Shown piece by piece: positions 19,251 to 28,035 of a stretch of 64,000 bases of DNA. A program made the position numbers and the translations under genes. The first letter of the stretch is position 1, and every line of letters begins with the position of its first letter. The DNA is taken from contig DATMAG010000100.1 in the NCBI GenBank assembly GCA_035560235.1, forward strand, positions 1 through 64,000. Direction: 5' to 3'. Under the pieces are notes generated by a model. That model saw only the letters and a list, made by a program, of their open reading frames with translations. It did not search any database and was not told the origin of the DNA. The stretch comes from DASRDU01 sp035560235. Lineage in GTDB: Bacteria > Acidobacteriota > Blastocatellia > RBC074.

Positions 19251-19285
19251 AACGGGGGGTTCTGCCTGAACCTCCCGTTTCGTTT
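19251..19285 (+). terminator. Probable terminator of the second Oar-like gene
   Basis: A 12-bp stem with one G-T pair (19251-19262 with 19268-19279, arm AACGGGGGGTTC) and a 5-nt loop, followed by TCGTTTC. It lies 26 nt past the stop. The T-run is interrupted, so termination strength is uncertain. Confidence 0.75.
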
Positions 19286-19484
19286 CTCCGGGCGCGCGAG
19301 CGTCCTGCTCGCCCCGGCTTCGATCAACGAGCGCATTCATCAGATCCGGCAGGCGAGACGCGCGCGCCCAGGGATGAATGCCAGGAGTAAGCCAGGGGAA
19401 TGTTGCCGGAAGCGGGTGAAATGAGTTATATCGGCGGCGTGCATCGTTTGCGGGTTTAGCCCATCTGACTCGACACCTGAAACC

Positions 19485-20591
19485 ATGATGACTCGAAAAT
19501 TTTTCTCTGCTCTCGCGTTTCTGGTTCTGCTGGTCATTAACACAGCCGTTCCTCTGGCGCAGTCACAGACGCTTTCCATCGAAGAATACGAACCGAAATC
19601 AACGCTCGTCACAAAAGAACACAAGATTGAGCGGGCGAAGTTCCCCTTCATTGACATTCACAGCCATCATCAGAACCCGTCGCCTGAGTACGTGGACAAG
19701 CTCATCAAAGAGATGGACTCAATTAACCTGCGCGTGCTGGTCAACCTGAGCGGCGGCACGGGCGAACGGCTGAAGAAAACTGTGGAGGTGATGAAGGGCC
19801 GTTATCCTGATCGCTTCGTCGTCTTTGCGAATCTGAGTTTTGATGATCTCAACGAACCGGGTTACGGCGAGCGCGCGGCGATGAGGCTCGAACAGGACGT
19901 AAAAAACGGCGCGCAGGGGCTGAAGATTTTCAAGAATCTCGGCATGGATCTGAAATACAGGAACGGCGAACGCGTCAGGGTTGATGATCCCGTTTTCGAT
20001 CCCGTCTGGGCCAAATGCGCGGAACTGAAAATTCCCGTGCTGATTCACATCGCGGAACCGGCGGTGTTTTTCGAGCCGATTGATCGTCACAACGAACGCT
20101 GGCTGGAACTCAAACAGTTTCCGCAGCGCGCCCGCCCGCCTGAAAAGTATCCGTCCTTTGAGACGCTCATGACCGAGCGCAACAACGTCTTTGCGAAGCA
20201 TCCCAGAACAAACTTCATCGTCGCGCACCTGGCGTGGCACGGCAACGACCTTGAACGCCTGGGCAGGCTGTTTGACAAGTATCCGAATGTCTATGCCGAC
20301 AACGCCGCCGTGCTGGCCGAACTTGGAAGGCAGCCTTATTCAGCGCATGACTTTCTCGTCAAATACCAGGATCGCGTGCTGTTCGGCAAGGACATTTACG
20401 AGGTCAATGAATACAAGTGGTACTTCCGCGCAATGGAAACGCGCGATGAATATTTTCCTTATTACCGCAGGCGTCACGCCTTCTGGAACATTTACGGCTT
20501 CGATCTGCCGGACGAAGTGCTGAAGAAGATCTATTACAAAAATGCGCTGAAACTGGTGCCGGGACTGAGCGCCAAACAGTTTCCCAAATGA
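19485..20591 (+). CDS. Secreted amidohydrolase-family metalloenzyme
   Basis: A 368-residue protein with a signal peptide (MMTRKFFSALAFLVLLVINT, cleavage near AVPLAQ) and an amidohydrolase-2 TIM barrel. Probable metal ligands are visible in order: FIDIHSHHQN near residue 65, the His in VLIHIAEP, the His pair in FIVAHLAWHGND, and the late Asp in VLFGKDIYE. GAQGLKIFKNLG may hold a second-metal Lys. The family hydrolyses or decarboxylates varied small molecules, so the substrate is unknown. It is followed by an 18-bp inverted repeat. Confidence 0.85.
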   Translation: MMTRKFFSALAFLVLLVINTAVPLAQSQTLSIEEYEPKSTLVTKEHKIERAKFPFIDIHSHHQNPSPEYVDKLIKEMDSINLRVLVNLSGGTGERLKKTVEVMKGRYPDRFVVFANLSFDDLNEPGYGERAAMRLEQDVKNGAQGLKIFKNLGMDLKYRNGERVRVDDPVFDPVWAKCAELKIPVLIHIAEPAVFFEPIDRHNERWLELKQFPQRARPPEKYPSFETLMTERNNVFAKHPRTNFIVAHLAWHGNDLERLGRLFDKYPNVYADNAAVLAELGRQPYSAHDFLVKYQDRVLFGKDIYEVNEYKWYFRAMETRDEYFPYYRRRHAFWNIYGFDLPDEVLKKIYYKNALKLVPGLSAKQFPK

Positions 20592-20604
20592 TCAGTCATT
20601 CAAC

Positions 20605-20665
20605 TGAATCCTGATGCCTGAGTCCTGATTCCTGATAATTTCAAAAATCAGGCATCAGGATTCAG
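20605..20665. repeat. Perfect 18-bp inverted repeat between amidohydrolase and cupin genes
   Basis: Positions 20605-20622 (CTGAATCCTGATGCCTGA) and 20648-20665 are exact reverse complements, separated by 25 bp that contain further TCCTGATT words. There is no T-run, so it is not a classic terminator, though it could stop or protect transcripts. It ends 19 nt before the cupin start, with GGAGGA in between. Confidence 0.8.
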
Positions 20666-20684
20666 TCTGCTTTCGGAGGACGCG

Positions 20685-21044
20685 ATGAGCGATGAGGCAG
20701 TTGAGACACGCGGCGACAAGGCGCATCTGACCATCCCTGATGCGCTGCAGCGACTTGAGGCTGAAAGCGGAAAGCCGTCAGTGCTGCTTTTTGAGCACGG
20801 GACTTTGCAGGTGAAGATGTATGCGCCGCGCGGGCACGACCCGCAGACGCCGCACGCGCAGGATGAAATTTATGTGGTGGCGCAGGGCAGCGGAACTTTT
20901 TATGACGGCGCGGCGCGACGCTCGTTCAAAACAGGCGATCTGATTTTCGCTCCGGCGGGCAGCGAACATCGCTTTGAAGATTTCACCGACGATTTCGCGG
21001 TGTGGGTGATGTTTTACGGCCCCGCAGGCGGCGAGGCGAAATGA
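20685..21044 (+). CDS. Small cupin-domain protein
   Basis: A single-domain cupin of 119 residues. The conserved motif 1 reads HDPQTPHAQDEIYVVAQGSG (His, His, Glu metal ligands, then Gly) and motif 2 reads GDLIFAPAGSEHRFEDF. Such proteins bind metal and may act as small dioxygenases, isomerases or sensors. A GGAGGA site lies 6 nt before the ATG. The last 31 nt overlap the convergent wHTH-TolB regulator. Function within the family is open. Confidence 0.85.
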   Translation: MSDEAVETRGDKAHLTIPDALQRLEAESGKPSVLLFEHGTLQVKMYAPRGHDPQTPHAQDEIYVVAQGSGTFYDGAARRSFKTGDLIFAPAGSEHRFEDFTDDFAVWVMFYGPAGGEAK

Positions 21045-23299
21045 GTCACCAGCACGATGTCATTGATCGTCGTGCCGCGTTCGCAGGCCAGCGATTTGCC
21101 GTCCGGCGACCACGCAAAGCGATAAATGCGGTCGCTGCGAAAGTCGGTCAGTTGTTTCGGGGCGCCGCCATTTGTCGGCTGTGACCAGATATTGGAGACG
21201 CCGTTGCGCGTGTAAATGAACGTCAGCGCGCGGCTGTCAGGCGACCACTGAATGAAGCCGTAATCAGGCGTCAGAGTCCCCTTGCTGATAAAGACCGGCT
21301 CGCCACCGGCAAATGGCATTACCGCAAGCCGCCTGATCCGGGACTGGCGATCAAGCAGAAACAGGCCGATCCATTTGCCATCGGGCGAAATGATGGGGCT
21401 GCCCGATTCCTCATCGGTCATCGCCACCGGCTCGCCACCATCAAAGGGCAGTTTCCAGACAACGCGCCGGTTGTCATCCTTGCGCGCCAGGTAAACCACC
21501 CACCTGCCATCCGGCGACAGGCTGCACAGATCTTCGCCGTCACCATTCGTCAGTTGTTTCAGTTCAGTGCCGTCAGCGTTCATGCGCCACAGGTGCGGAA
21601 TGCCTGCGCTGTAGGAAACATAAACGATCCGGCGACCGTCGGACGAAACTGCCGGGCGCACGTCTGAATTGCCGTCAGTCGTCAGTTGCCGCTGATTGCG
21701 GCCATCGGCGTCCATCATCCACAGATCGGTGTTGCCGCCGCTGTTGCTGCCATAAATGATGTGGCCATCGGGCAGCCAGGCCATGCCGAGTTCTTCGCTG
21801 TAATTGTCACCGAATCCCGAAGTGATCTGGACGGCGTGTCCGGTCTGTTCACGCGGAACGATCCAGATATTTGACATGCGCGTGGACTGAATTGTCGTGA
21901 GCGCGCTGGCGTCATCGGCAATGCTGATGCCGCTGTAACCGTCCAGGTCGTTCGTGATCCGGCGCGCCTCGCCGCCCGGCCACGTGATGTGCCAGAGCTG
22001 ATCGGCATACACCGTGTAGCTCGGATGCCACGCGACGGCGGCGATGCCGCTGCCATCAGGCATCCACGCAAGCTGCCCGACCCACGTCCACTGCTGTTTG
22101 CCAATCGTCATTTCGGTGGCATCCTGCACATTGACGCAGACCAGATTCAGGTAACTGCCGCCGGGCGTGAAATGCCTGGCCGCAATGGCAATCATCTTTC
22201 CGTCAGGCGACCACGACGGCCCGGCCCACGAAAAATAGTCGGGCCTTTTGCGCTGAGCCAGGCGTCGCTCTCCGCTGCCGTCCGTGTGGATGGTCATCAG
22301 GAAGACTTCGCGTTCAAGCGGAAAGTTGCGCAGAAAGGCGATCTGCCTGCCATCGGGCGAAACGGCGATGCCGCTGTCCACATCGTCAGCAATCTTTTTC
22401 GCCGCGCCGCCGAGGACCGGAACCTGACACAGCAGGCCGTATTTGTTCGGCCTGGTCGGGTAGACCGCGTAATAGACGTAATTGCCGTCGCGCGAAAACG
22501 CCAGGCCCAGGTAATCAACCTCGGCGGGCGGCACGATCTGCACGTTGCTGGTCGTCGCCGTCTGGCGAATCCAGATGCTCTGCTGCCCGGCGTCATCAAT
22601 GACGTGCGCGACATATTTGCCGTCGGGCGAAACGGCCTGGTGCCGCACCTTGCCGTTTCGCGTCAGCCGCGACATGCGCATCGTGTGAAAAGGCACGGCT
22701 GAGGCGGTCGCCGCGTGACGCTGAGTAAAGAGCCGGTAAACGCCAAACGCAGCGGCGGCGGTGACAATGAGCAGCGCAGCGGCCACATATTTTTTCCAGG
22801 CGCTGCGCGCCACCGGCTGCAGCGGCGCAGTTTCAGGCGCGCTGACGGGCACATCCTGCGGCGCGGGTCCAGCCGGTTGATCTGCTTCATCGCCTGCCGC
22901 AAATGCTACTTCATTAAATCCCGCCTCCGGAATCGGCGCAGCCGGAAGCTCTGAATCGCGGCTCCAGGTTTCGCTGACCGGCGCGACAAAGCGGTAACCG
23001 CGCCGCGGCACGGTTTCGATGTAAGGCTGTCCCTCGCTGCCCTCGCCCAGCCCCTTGCGAATCTGAAAGATGTTTTGCGAGAGGCTGCTTTCCTCAACGA
23101 AGCTGTCCGGCCAGAGGCGGCTGATGAGTTCGTCCTTTTCCAGAATGCGTCCGCGGTTCTCGATCAGCACGAGCAGCGTCTCAAAAACCTTTGGCGCGAG
23201 CGGCACGCTTCGACCTTCGCGCGTCAGCATCCGTTCAGTCGCGTCCAGGCAGAAGGGGCCAAAGCGGTATAAGTGCTTTGCCTGCGTGTTAATCGCCAT
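21014..23299 (-). CDS. Membrane-anchored winged-helix regulator with TolB-like beta-propeller
   Basis: The 761-residue protein has an OmpR/CadC-type winged helix (residues 8-107: YRFGPFCLDATERMLTREGR, ELISRLWPDSFVEESSLSQN, YIETVPRRGYRF), a Pro/Ala-rich linker, one membrane segment (171-190, YVAAALLIVTAAAAFGVYRL), and a periplasmic propeller of about twelve TolB/PD40 repeats with SPDGK/SPDGR motifs. The layout is that of one-component regulators that bind DNA directly from the membrane, like CadC, with the propeller as presumed sensor. It is common in Acidobacteriota. ATG 23299 fits the domain start; the longer frame does not. The target genes are unknown. Confidence 0.9.
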   Translation of the reverse strand: MAINTQAKHLYRFGPFCLDATERMLTREGRSVPLAPKVFETLLVLIENRGRILEKDELISRLWPDSFVEESSLSQNIFQIRKGLGEGSEGQPYIETVPRRGYRFVAPVSETWSRDSELPAAPIPEAGFNEVAFAAGDEADQPAGPAPQDVPVSAPETAPLQPVARSAWKKYVAAALLIVTAAAAFGVYRLFTQRHAATASAVPFHTMRMSRLTRNGKVRHQAVSPDGKYVAHVIDDAGQQSIWIRQTATTSNVQIVPPAEVDYLGLAFSRDGNYVYYAVYPTRPNKYGLLCQVPVLGGAAKKIADDVDSGIAVSPDGRQIAFLRNFPLEREVFLMTIHTDGSGERRLAQRKRPDYFSWAGPSWSPDGKMIAIAARHFTPGGSYLNLVCVNVQDATEMTIGKQQWTWVGQLAWMPDGSGIAAVAWHPSYTVYADQLWHITWPGGEARRITNDLDGYSGISIADDASALTTIQSTRMSNIWIVPREQTGHAVQITSGFGDNYSEELGMAWLPDGHIIYGSNSGGNTDLWMMDADGRNQRQLTTDGNSDVRPAVSSDGRRIVYVSYSAGIPHLWRMNADGTELKQLTNGDGEDLCSLSPDGRWVVYLARKDDNRRVVWKLPFDGGEPVAMTDEESGSPIISPDGKWIGLFLLDRQSRIRRLAVMPFAGGEPVFISKGTLTPDYGFIQWSPDSRALTFIYTRNGVSNIWSQPTNGGAPKQLTDFRSDRIYRFAWSPDGKSLACERGTTINDIVLVTHFASPPAGP

Positions 23300-23628
23300 C
23301 TTCAGAACTCCATCAGAACTAAATAACGGTTTTATCAGCCTTCGCTCAAGACATCGGATTGTCTTTTCAGCTATCACTCAGGCCGGAGAATGAACCTCTG
23401 TTTCCGTGACGCTGTTGCACCGTCAGAGGCAGCTCAGATTCTGATTCTGGAACTGCCCGGATTTTAGTCCCGGAGATCAGCGGCAAACAATCAGAAAAGT
23501 TTTGCTGGGATTACCAATTCATTTTTCCGGCTGCCGGCTGGTCAGTCATTGAAGCTGTCTGGAACTGAATCCAGCTTTTTGGATGAAAGTTCAGACGCGC
23601 GGCGAACGCCGGTTGCGCTGAGGGACAG
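23300..23628. other. Divergent intergenic region upstream of the wHTH-TolB regulator
   Basis: This 329-bp gap carries the promoters for the regulator (minus) and the DUF1579-like gene (plus). A 25-codon frame at 23391-23468 (starts MNLCFRDAVAP) is too short to support. No repeat is evident. The stretch near 23490-23540 is AT-richer than its surroundings. Confidence 0.45.
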
Positions 23629-24213
23629 ATGCAGATGAGATACACAGTTCGCCTGCTGGCCATGTCATTCACCATTCTGGGACTGATGATAGCCGCCGAA
23701 ACGATGATTGCCACGCCGCACGTTCAGGCCGACCTGGGCGATAAATCAGGCGTTCAGGCGCAGCAGAACGCCAGCCCGTGCGGCGACGCTTATCATCACC
23801 AGTTCGATTTCCGGATTGGCGAATGGGACGTCAAAGCCCGTGGGCAGCAGGCCGGAACCAACAGCATCCAGCAGGTCTCAGGCGGCTGCGCGCTGCTCGA
23901 AAACTGGAAGGGCAGCGGCGGCGGCGATGGCAAAAGCCTGAACTATTACAATCCGGCCACAGGCAAATGGCATCAGCTCTGGGTCGGCAGCGGCGGCAGC
24001 ATTCTCGAACTCAGCGGCGAATACAAAGACGGCGCAATGCGCCTCGCGGGTGAAAGCCGCCGCCGCGACGGAGTGCGCGTGCTGACGCGGCTGACTTTCT
24101 TCAGCCTCGCGGCTGATCGCGTGCGCCAGTTGTGGGAACAATCCGCCGACGAAGGCAAAACGTGGTCGGTCGTCTTTGATGGCGAATACCTCAGAAAGAA
24201 GCAGTCCGAATGA
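23629..24213 (+). CDS. Secreted DUF1579-like protein
   Basis: A 194-residue protein with an N-terminal export signal (MRYTVRLLAMSFTILGLMIA). After a linker, residues 60-190 show the conserved pattern FDFRIGEWDVKARGQQAG, VSGGCALLENWKGSG, YYNPATGKWHQLWVGSGG, GAMRLAGES and VRQLWEQSADEGKTW. This is a lipocalin-like domain of unknown function seen in many soil bacteria. GAGGG lies 5 nt before ATG 23629; ATG 23635 is an alternative. No ligand or partner can be named. Confidence 0.75.
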   Translation: MQMRYTVRLLAMSFTILGLMIAAETMIATPHVQADLGDKSGVQAQQNASPCGDAYHHQFDFRIGEWDVKARGQQAGTNSIQQVSGGCALLENWKGSGGGDGKSLNYYNPATGKWHQLWVGSGGSILELSGEYKDGAMRLAGESRRRDGVRVLTRLTFFSLAADRVRQLWEQSADEGKTWSVVFDGEYLRKKQSE

Positions 24214-24214
24214 G

Positions 24215-24314
24215 CCGGTGAGGGACACGGAGGGCACGCGGGAATTGCTTTGGATCAAACACAGGTCAGATCGTCGTTTCTGTCGTTCCGCGTGTCTTCC
24301 GTGATCTTCACCGG
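24215..24314. repeat. Inverted word-repeat, CACGGAGG type
   Basis: Arms 24215-24243 and 24286-24314 are 29-bp imperfect reverse complements. Most mismatches are G versus A, so an RNA copy would still pair through G-U. The first arm is built from about 9-10-nt words (GGGACACGGA, GGGCACGCGG). It starts right after the DUF1579-like stop codon. Confidence 0.75.
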
Positions 24315-24338
24315 CCTTTTCCGTAAACACAGACAGTT

Positions 24339-25361
24339 ATGCGAGCAGTTATGAACAATCAGGCAGTCATTGGCAATCTGGCGACTGACCGGCTGCGGGC
24401 GCGTCCGGCCCTGACGCGGCTGCGTTCGCCGCAAACGCTGGCAGTCGAAAATTACGAATGCTTCATCGGCATCAGCGCGCACATCGAAGCCCTGAAACAG
24501 TTCGTCAACGTGCAGGCCACGCATCAGCAGCCCGTGCTGCTGATCGGTGAACGCGGGCTGCGCCAGGAACAGATCGCCCGCGCGCTGCACCAGGCTGGCA
24601 AACAGTGGGACGCGCCATTCGTGGCGGTCAATGTTCACAGCCTGAATCTCGAAGCGGTCAACGAACTGCTCTTCGGCCCGCAGAGTCTGTTGTCGAGCTG
24701 CCAGGGCGGGGTGATTTACGTTAATGAACTGGTCGGCCTGCCGCTGCTCCTGCAGCAGCGTTTCGCGGTTCACTTTGAAGAAAGGCAGTGGCGCAGGCAG
24801 CCCGACGCCGCCGACCGCCCGCGCCTCGTCCTCGCCACTGAATTCAAGCCGTCGCAGTTGTGCGCTGAAAATCGCATCGCCTTCGGCCTGATCGAAATGC
24901 TGCGCCCCTGGAGCTTCACGCTCAAACCATTGCGCGAACGCAGCGAGGATATTCCGTATCTCGCGCGGCATCTGTCCGAACGCATCGCGCGGCGACTCTG
25001 CAAAGGCACGCACGAAATCGCGCCTGAAGCGATGCAGATGCTCAATGAATACGCGTGGGAATCAAATATTGACGAACTCGAAGCCGTCCTTGAAAGCGCC
25101 ATCAGTCAGACGCCGCCACATAAAATTGAACCGGAACTGCTGCCCGCCCGCATTCAGCACGCTGCGCTGCGGTCAATTCCGGCAGACGGCATTGACCTGC
25201 CGCAGATCGTGGACAATTTTGAGCTGGAACTGATCGAAACCGCGCTGCGACAAACGGGCGGCAATCAGGTCAAAGCCGCAAAGCTGCTCGGCCTGCGCGT
25301 GCAAACGCTGAATATGAAACTCAAGCGTTTCGGCAGACAGATCAAACAGCAGCGCGGCTGA
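24339..25361 (+). CDS. Sigma-54-activator-like AAA+ protein with destroyed ATPase motifs and Fis-type HTH
   Basis: The 340-residue protein aligns with bacterial enhancer-binding proteins. Residues 40-260 form the AAA+ domain (GISAHIEALKQFVNVQA, then PLRERSEDIPYLARHL as sensor region) and residues 290-335 a Fis-type helix-turn-helix (GGNQVKAAKLLGLRVQTLNM). The catalytic parts are gone. Walker A GESGTGKE reads GERGLRQE (Lys to Gln76). Walker B has Asn for Asp (GGVIYVNEL, Asn129). The GAFTGA loop that touches sigma-54 is missing after LFG. It probably binds DNA as a passive regulator or repressor. It is not obviously a pseudogene, since the frame is intact. Confidence 0.82.
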   Translation: MRAVMNNQAVIGNLATDRLRARPALTRLRSPQTLAVENYECFIGISAHIEALKQFVNVQATHQQPVLLIGERGLRQEQIARALHQAGKQWDAPFVAVNVHSLNLEAVNELLFGPQSLLSSCQGGVIYVNELVGLPLLLQQRFAVHFEERQWRRQPDAADRPRLVLATEFKPSQLCAENRIAFGLIEMLRPWSFTLKPLRERSEDIPYLARHLSERIARRLCKGTHEIAPEAMQMLNEYAWESNIDELEAVLESAISQTPPHKIEPELLPARIQHAALRSIPADGIDLPQIVDNFELELIETALRQTGGNQVKAAKLLGLRVQTLNMKLKRFGRQIKQQRG

Positions 25362-25379
25362 AAAACATTGTGACACCAA

Positions 25380-25450
25380 GACAGTCCGCGAGCGTGAGCG
25401 AGCGCCTGACATTGCAGGATCAGGGCGCTCGCTCACGCTCGCGGACTGTC
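25380..25450. repeat. 27-bp palindromic element at the convergent end of recQ
   Basis: Arms 25380-25406 and 25424-25450 are perfect 27-bp reverse complements (arm starts GACAGTCCGCGAGCG) around a 17-bp spacer. It lies between two convergent genes and covers the last codons of the recQ remnant, so it could act as a bidirectional terminator or be a mobile palindromic unit. Confidence 0.88.
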
Positions 25451-26910
25451 CCACTGTCGCGCGCTTCGATTAAGCATGCTGTTGTGCAGCACGATGTAAG
25501 GCAGCACGTTCTGCGCCCCGGCCCGTTTGCGCCGCCACTGCTTCAATTGTTCTGTCACCCGCGCCACACTTGCCGCGCTTGCCGAAGGCCCGTTTTTCGC
25601 GGGTTCGAAACTTTCACTTCTGGTCCCGTTTGTCTGCTGAACGCGCACCGCAAAGCCTGAAAGCGGCAGCCATTCATCAGCCGCAAGCGCGCTGCGACCC
25701 GCCCCGGTGATGCACAAACGCGGACACTCTTCCGCCGTGACCATCAGCAACTGCTGCGCGATGAGTTCATCAATCCAGCCAATCACCTGATCGCGCGTGT
25801 GCAGCCGCAGCGCGCCGTAATTCTTCGCCTGCTCCAGCCGCAATTCCGTGATGCGTTTGCGGCGGCTGCCAGCAAGCACATCGGCAATCAGTTGCTGTCC
25901 CACGCGCCCGCCGAACTCTTCTGTCGTTTGCAGAATCAGGCGCGCCACGCGGTCAGAAGCTTCGGTCGCTTCGGGCAGGCTGATGGTCGTGCCATGATGA
26001 TCTGATTCACCCGCCGCCGCATATCGGCCTTCGGGCGTGATCGTCGCCCACTGCTGTTCATAGAGCAGTTGCAGCGCGGCGTTGACCGAGAGTTCAGGCA
26101 GTTCAGCCGCCGTCACCACATCGCCTGCCGCCACCGGCAGCGGACTGGCCCGCCGCAGAATGTCCCAGACGCGGTAGATGACTTTTGCTTCAGGATAGGC
26201 GCTGTCAATCAGGAACCGCTGAATCCGCACATCAGGCTGCGAATAGAGCAGCGTGCAGATGGCCAGTTGCCCGTCGCGTCCGGCGCGCCCGGCTTCCTGA
26301 TAACAGCCTTCGAGCGAACCCGGAATGTTGTAATGAATCACGCGTCGCACATCAGGTTTATCCACGCCCATGCCGAAAGCCACTGTGGCCACGATGATGC
26401 GCTGGCGGCCTTCCTGAAAATCGCGCTGCACGCGCGTGCGCTCGGCGGCGTCAAGCCCCGCGTGATACAGGCAGACATCAAAGCTGCGACTCTGCAAAGC
26501 CTGATAAGCGTAAACCGCCTCTTTGCGCGTGCTGGCATAAACATCTGAAGCATTCAAGGAAAAGATTCGGACGGTTGAAATCAGAAATGACGCGCTCCAT
26601 CGATCTCTGCATACGGCATTCCGATTTCAGCCGGAGAAAGCGTGCTGCTCAGATAAGTGACGTGGGAAAAGCCGCGCCGCCTGAGCGCATCCACCTGATC
26701 CTGCATCAGCGCAATCAGCGGCGAAATCACCAGCGTCACCCCGTCGAGCATCTGCGCCGTCAACTGATAACACAACGATTTGCCGCGCCCCGTCGGCAGC
26801 ACCGCCAGCGTGTGCCGCCGCGCAAGCACATGCTCAATCACCTCGCGCTGACCAGGGCAAAAGTCCGCAAAATCGAAATGTTCCTGTAAGGCCTGTTGCA
26901 GTGAATCCAT
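25433..26910 (-). pseudogene. recQ: RecQ-like DNA helicase, broken by internal deletion and frameshift
   Basis: Two minus-strand frames together make a damaged RecQ. The upstream frame (26910-26581) has motif I LPTGRGKSLCYQL and VISPLIALMQDQVDAL, then stops soon after SSTLSPAEIG. The downstream frame (26557-25433) resumes at DVYASTRKEAVYAY and contains YHAGLDAAERTRVQRDFQEG, ATVAFGMGVDKPDVRRVIHY and EAGRAGRDGQ. The DEAH box and motif III between them are missing. In a third frame near 26570 the fragment DFNRPNLFLE survives, showing several lesions. The C-terminal HRDC domain is cut short at LPYIVLHNSMLNRSA, after which the tail is encoded by the palindromic element. It cannot be an active helicase. 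Confidence 0.85.
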
Positions 26911-26918
26911 AGGTGGAT

Positions 26919-27017
26919 AGTGGTTAGTGGCTGGTGGTCAGTGGTTAGTGAAGAGTGAGCAATGAACTGCGATTCTTTCATTCTTCACTAACCACTGACC
27001 ACCAGCCACTAACCACT
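26919..27017. repeat. 36-bp perfect inverted repeat made of 7-nt words (AGTGGTT type)
   Basis: Arms 26919-26954 and 26982-27017 are exact 36-bp reverse complements. Each arm is a loose tandem array of a heptamer (AGTGGTT AGTGGCT GGTGGTC AGTGGTT). The element almost exactly fills the space between the dual-OB gene stop (27021) and the recQ start codon (26910). Relatives with the same word occur at 50841 and 53093. Confidence 0.9.
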
Positions 27018-27020
27018 TCT

Positions 27021-27746
27021 TTACAGCCTCGCATAATCAACCTGCACTTCAAGTTCGGGAATCGTATGCACGCCGACGACGAGCAGCCAGTGTTTGCCGT
27101 GAAAGAGGCGCGACAGGCCAACGGCCAGATAAGTGGCGCGCTTGCCGTGACGGTGAAAATCCTCATCACTGAGCGTGCAGGTTGCGCCGTGCGATCTCTC
27201 AAGCAGCTTGCGACCGAGCGCCCGCAGGCGCAGATCGGTGCAGCCGACATCGTGAATCTGCTGACCTGCGACACTGAATGATGCGCGCACGATGACATCC
27301 TCACCGGTCTTGCTCTGACTGAAGGTGAACAGATAATTGTCAGGCAGAAACAGACCCAGCGAGTGCGGCGCGACCGGTTGCAGCAGATCGAGGTTGTTAT
27401 GCGCGTAAGCGGCCAGAAACTTTTCCTGCTCGGCCTCGGACAGCTTGTGCAGAAAGTGCGGCTTGCGGTGCGTGTCAATCACCCAGTCTTCGGTGTGCGG
27501 CGGTTCAGGATCGTGCGCCGTCAGCCAGAAACGGGTCACGCCCAGATTGACCAGCTGCGACCGCCCGCCGTGAAAGAAATCAACCGGCAGCAGACAGTGA
27601 TCGGTGATTGCATCGTGATTCCGGGGCCGCGCCACTGCCGCCCGCACCGGACGCACCCAGTGACTGGCGCTGTCAATGCCCGCAGTGCAGACGCCGCCAT
27701 GCATCTTTGTCACGGCCAGAATCGTGATGTCCTTAACAACGCTCAT
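27021..27746 (-). CDS. Dual-OB-domain-like protein of unknown function
   Basis: The 241-residue protein begins DITILAVTKMHGGVCTAGID, then SASHWVRPVR, and later has DVGCTDLRLRALGRKLLERS and GLSRLFHGKHWLLVVGVHTI. The recurring pattern of a beta-rich start with WVRP and a C-terminal LTRxF-x5-HWLLV resembles the dual-OB (DuOB) family as I remember it; that is a recollection, not a search. It is upstream of the recQ remnant and downstream of two DUF488 genes on the same strand. A nucleic-acid-related role is suggested by the neighbours only. Confidence 0.6.
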   Translation of the reverse strand: MSVVKDITILAVTKMHGGVCTAGIDSASHWVRPVRAAVARPRNHDAITDHCLLPVDFFHGGRSQLVNLGVTRFWLTAHDPEPPHTEDWVIDTHRKPHFLHKLSEAEQEKFLAAYAHNNLDLLQPVAPHSLGLFLPDNYLFTFSQSKTGEDVIVRASFSVAGQQIHDVGCTDLRLRALGRKLLERSHGATCTLSDEDFHRHGKRATYLAVGLSRLFHGKHWLLVVGVHTIPELEVQVDYARL

Positions 27747-27770
27747 TGAATTTTCCGGTTGCGCTTCAGC

Positions 27771-27832
27771 TTTGAGGTTCGACTGACTGCCAGCCAGAGT
27801 ATTTGAGGTTCGACAGATTGCCAGCCAGAGTA
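27771..27832. repeat. Two tandem 31-bp direct repeats
   Basis: Copies at 27771-27801 and 27802-27832 share TTTGAGGTTCGAC and GCCAGCCAGAGTA and differ at two positions between. They open the 374-bp gene-free gap between the dual-OB gene and the DUF488 genes. Confidence 0.8.
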
Positions 27833-27867
27833 TCTGTACCAGATTGTCGCGTCAGCGACTGGATGAT

Positions 27868-28020
27868 TTTAGCCCGGCTTTTCAAAGCCGGGAGACGGGC
27901 GCGTGTTCCCGGCAGTCGCGTCAGCGACGGCTGAATCGGGCCAGGAACTCAATCAACCGTCGCTGACGCGACTGCCCTGCCTCCGGCACGCGCTTCCCGG
28001 CTTTGAAAAGCCGGGCTAAA
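27868..28020. repeat. Nested inverted repeat (26-bp outer, 19-bp inner arms)
   Basis: The outer arms 27868-27893 and 27995-28020 are perfect reverse complements (arm begins TTTAGCCCGGCTTTTC). Inside them, 27912-27930 and 27957-27975 form a second perfect 19-bp pair (GCAGTCGCGTCAGCGACGG). The outer arm is itself partly palindromic (CCCGGCTTT and AAAGCCGGG). The core word GTCGCGTCAGCGAC also appears alone at 27846-27859. A mobile or modular repeat is likely. Confidence 0.88.
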
Positions 28021-28035
28021 GTCAAACGCCGCTAA

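Noticed and set aside
26338..26553. A small gene inside the recQ remnant
   Set aside because: It is a shifted frame of recQ coding DNA, although its first codons touch the third-frame RecQ fragment.
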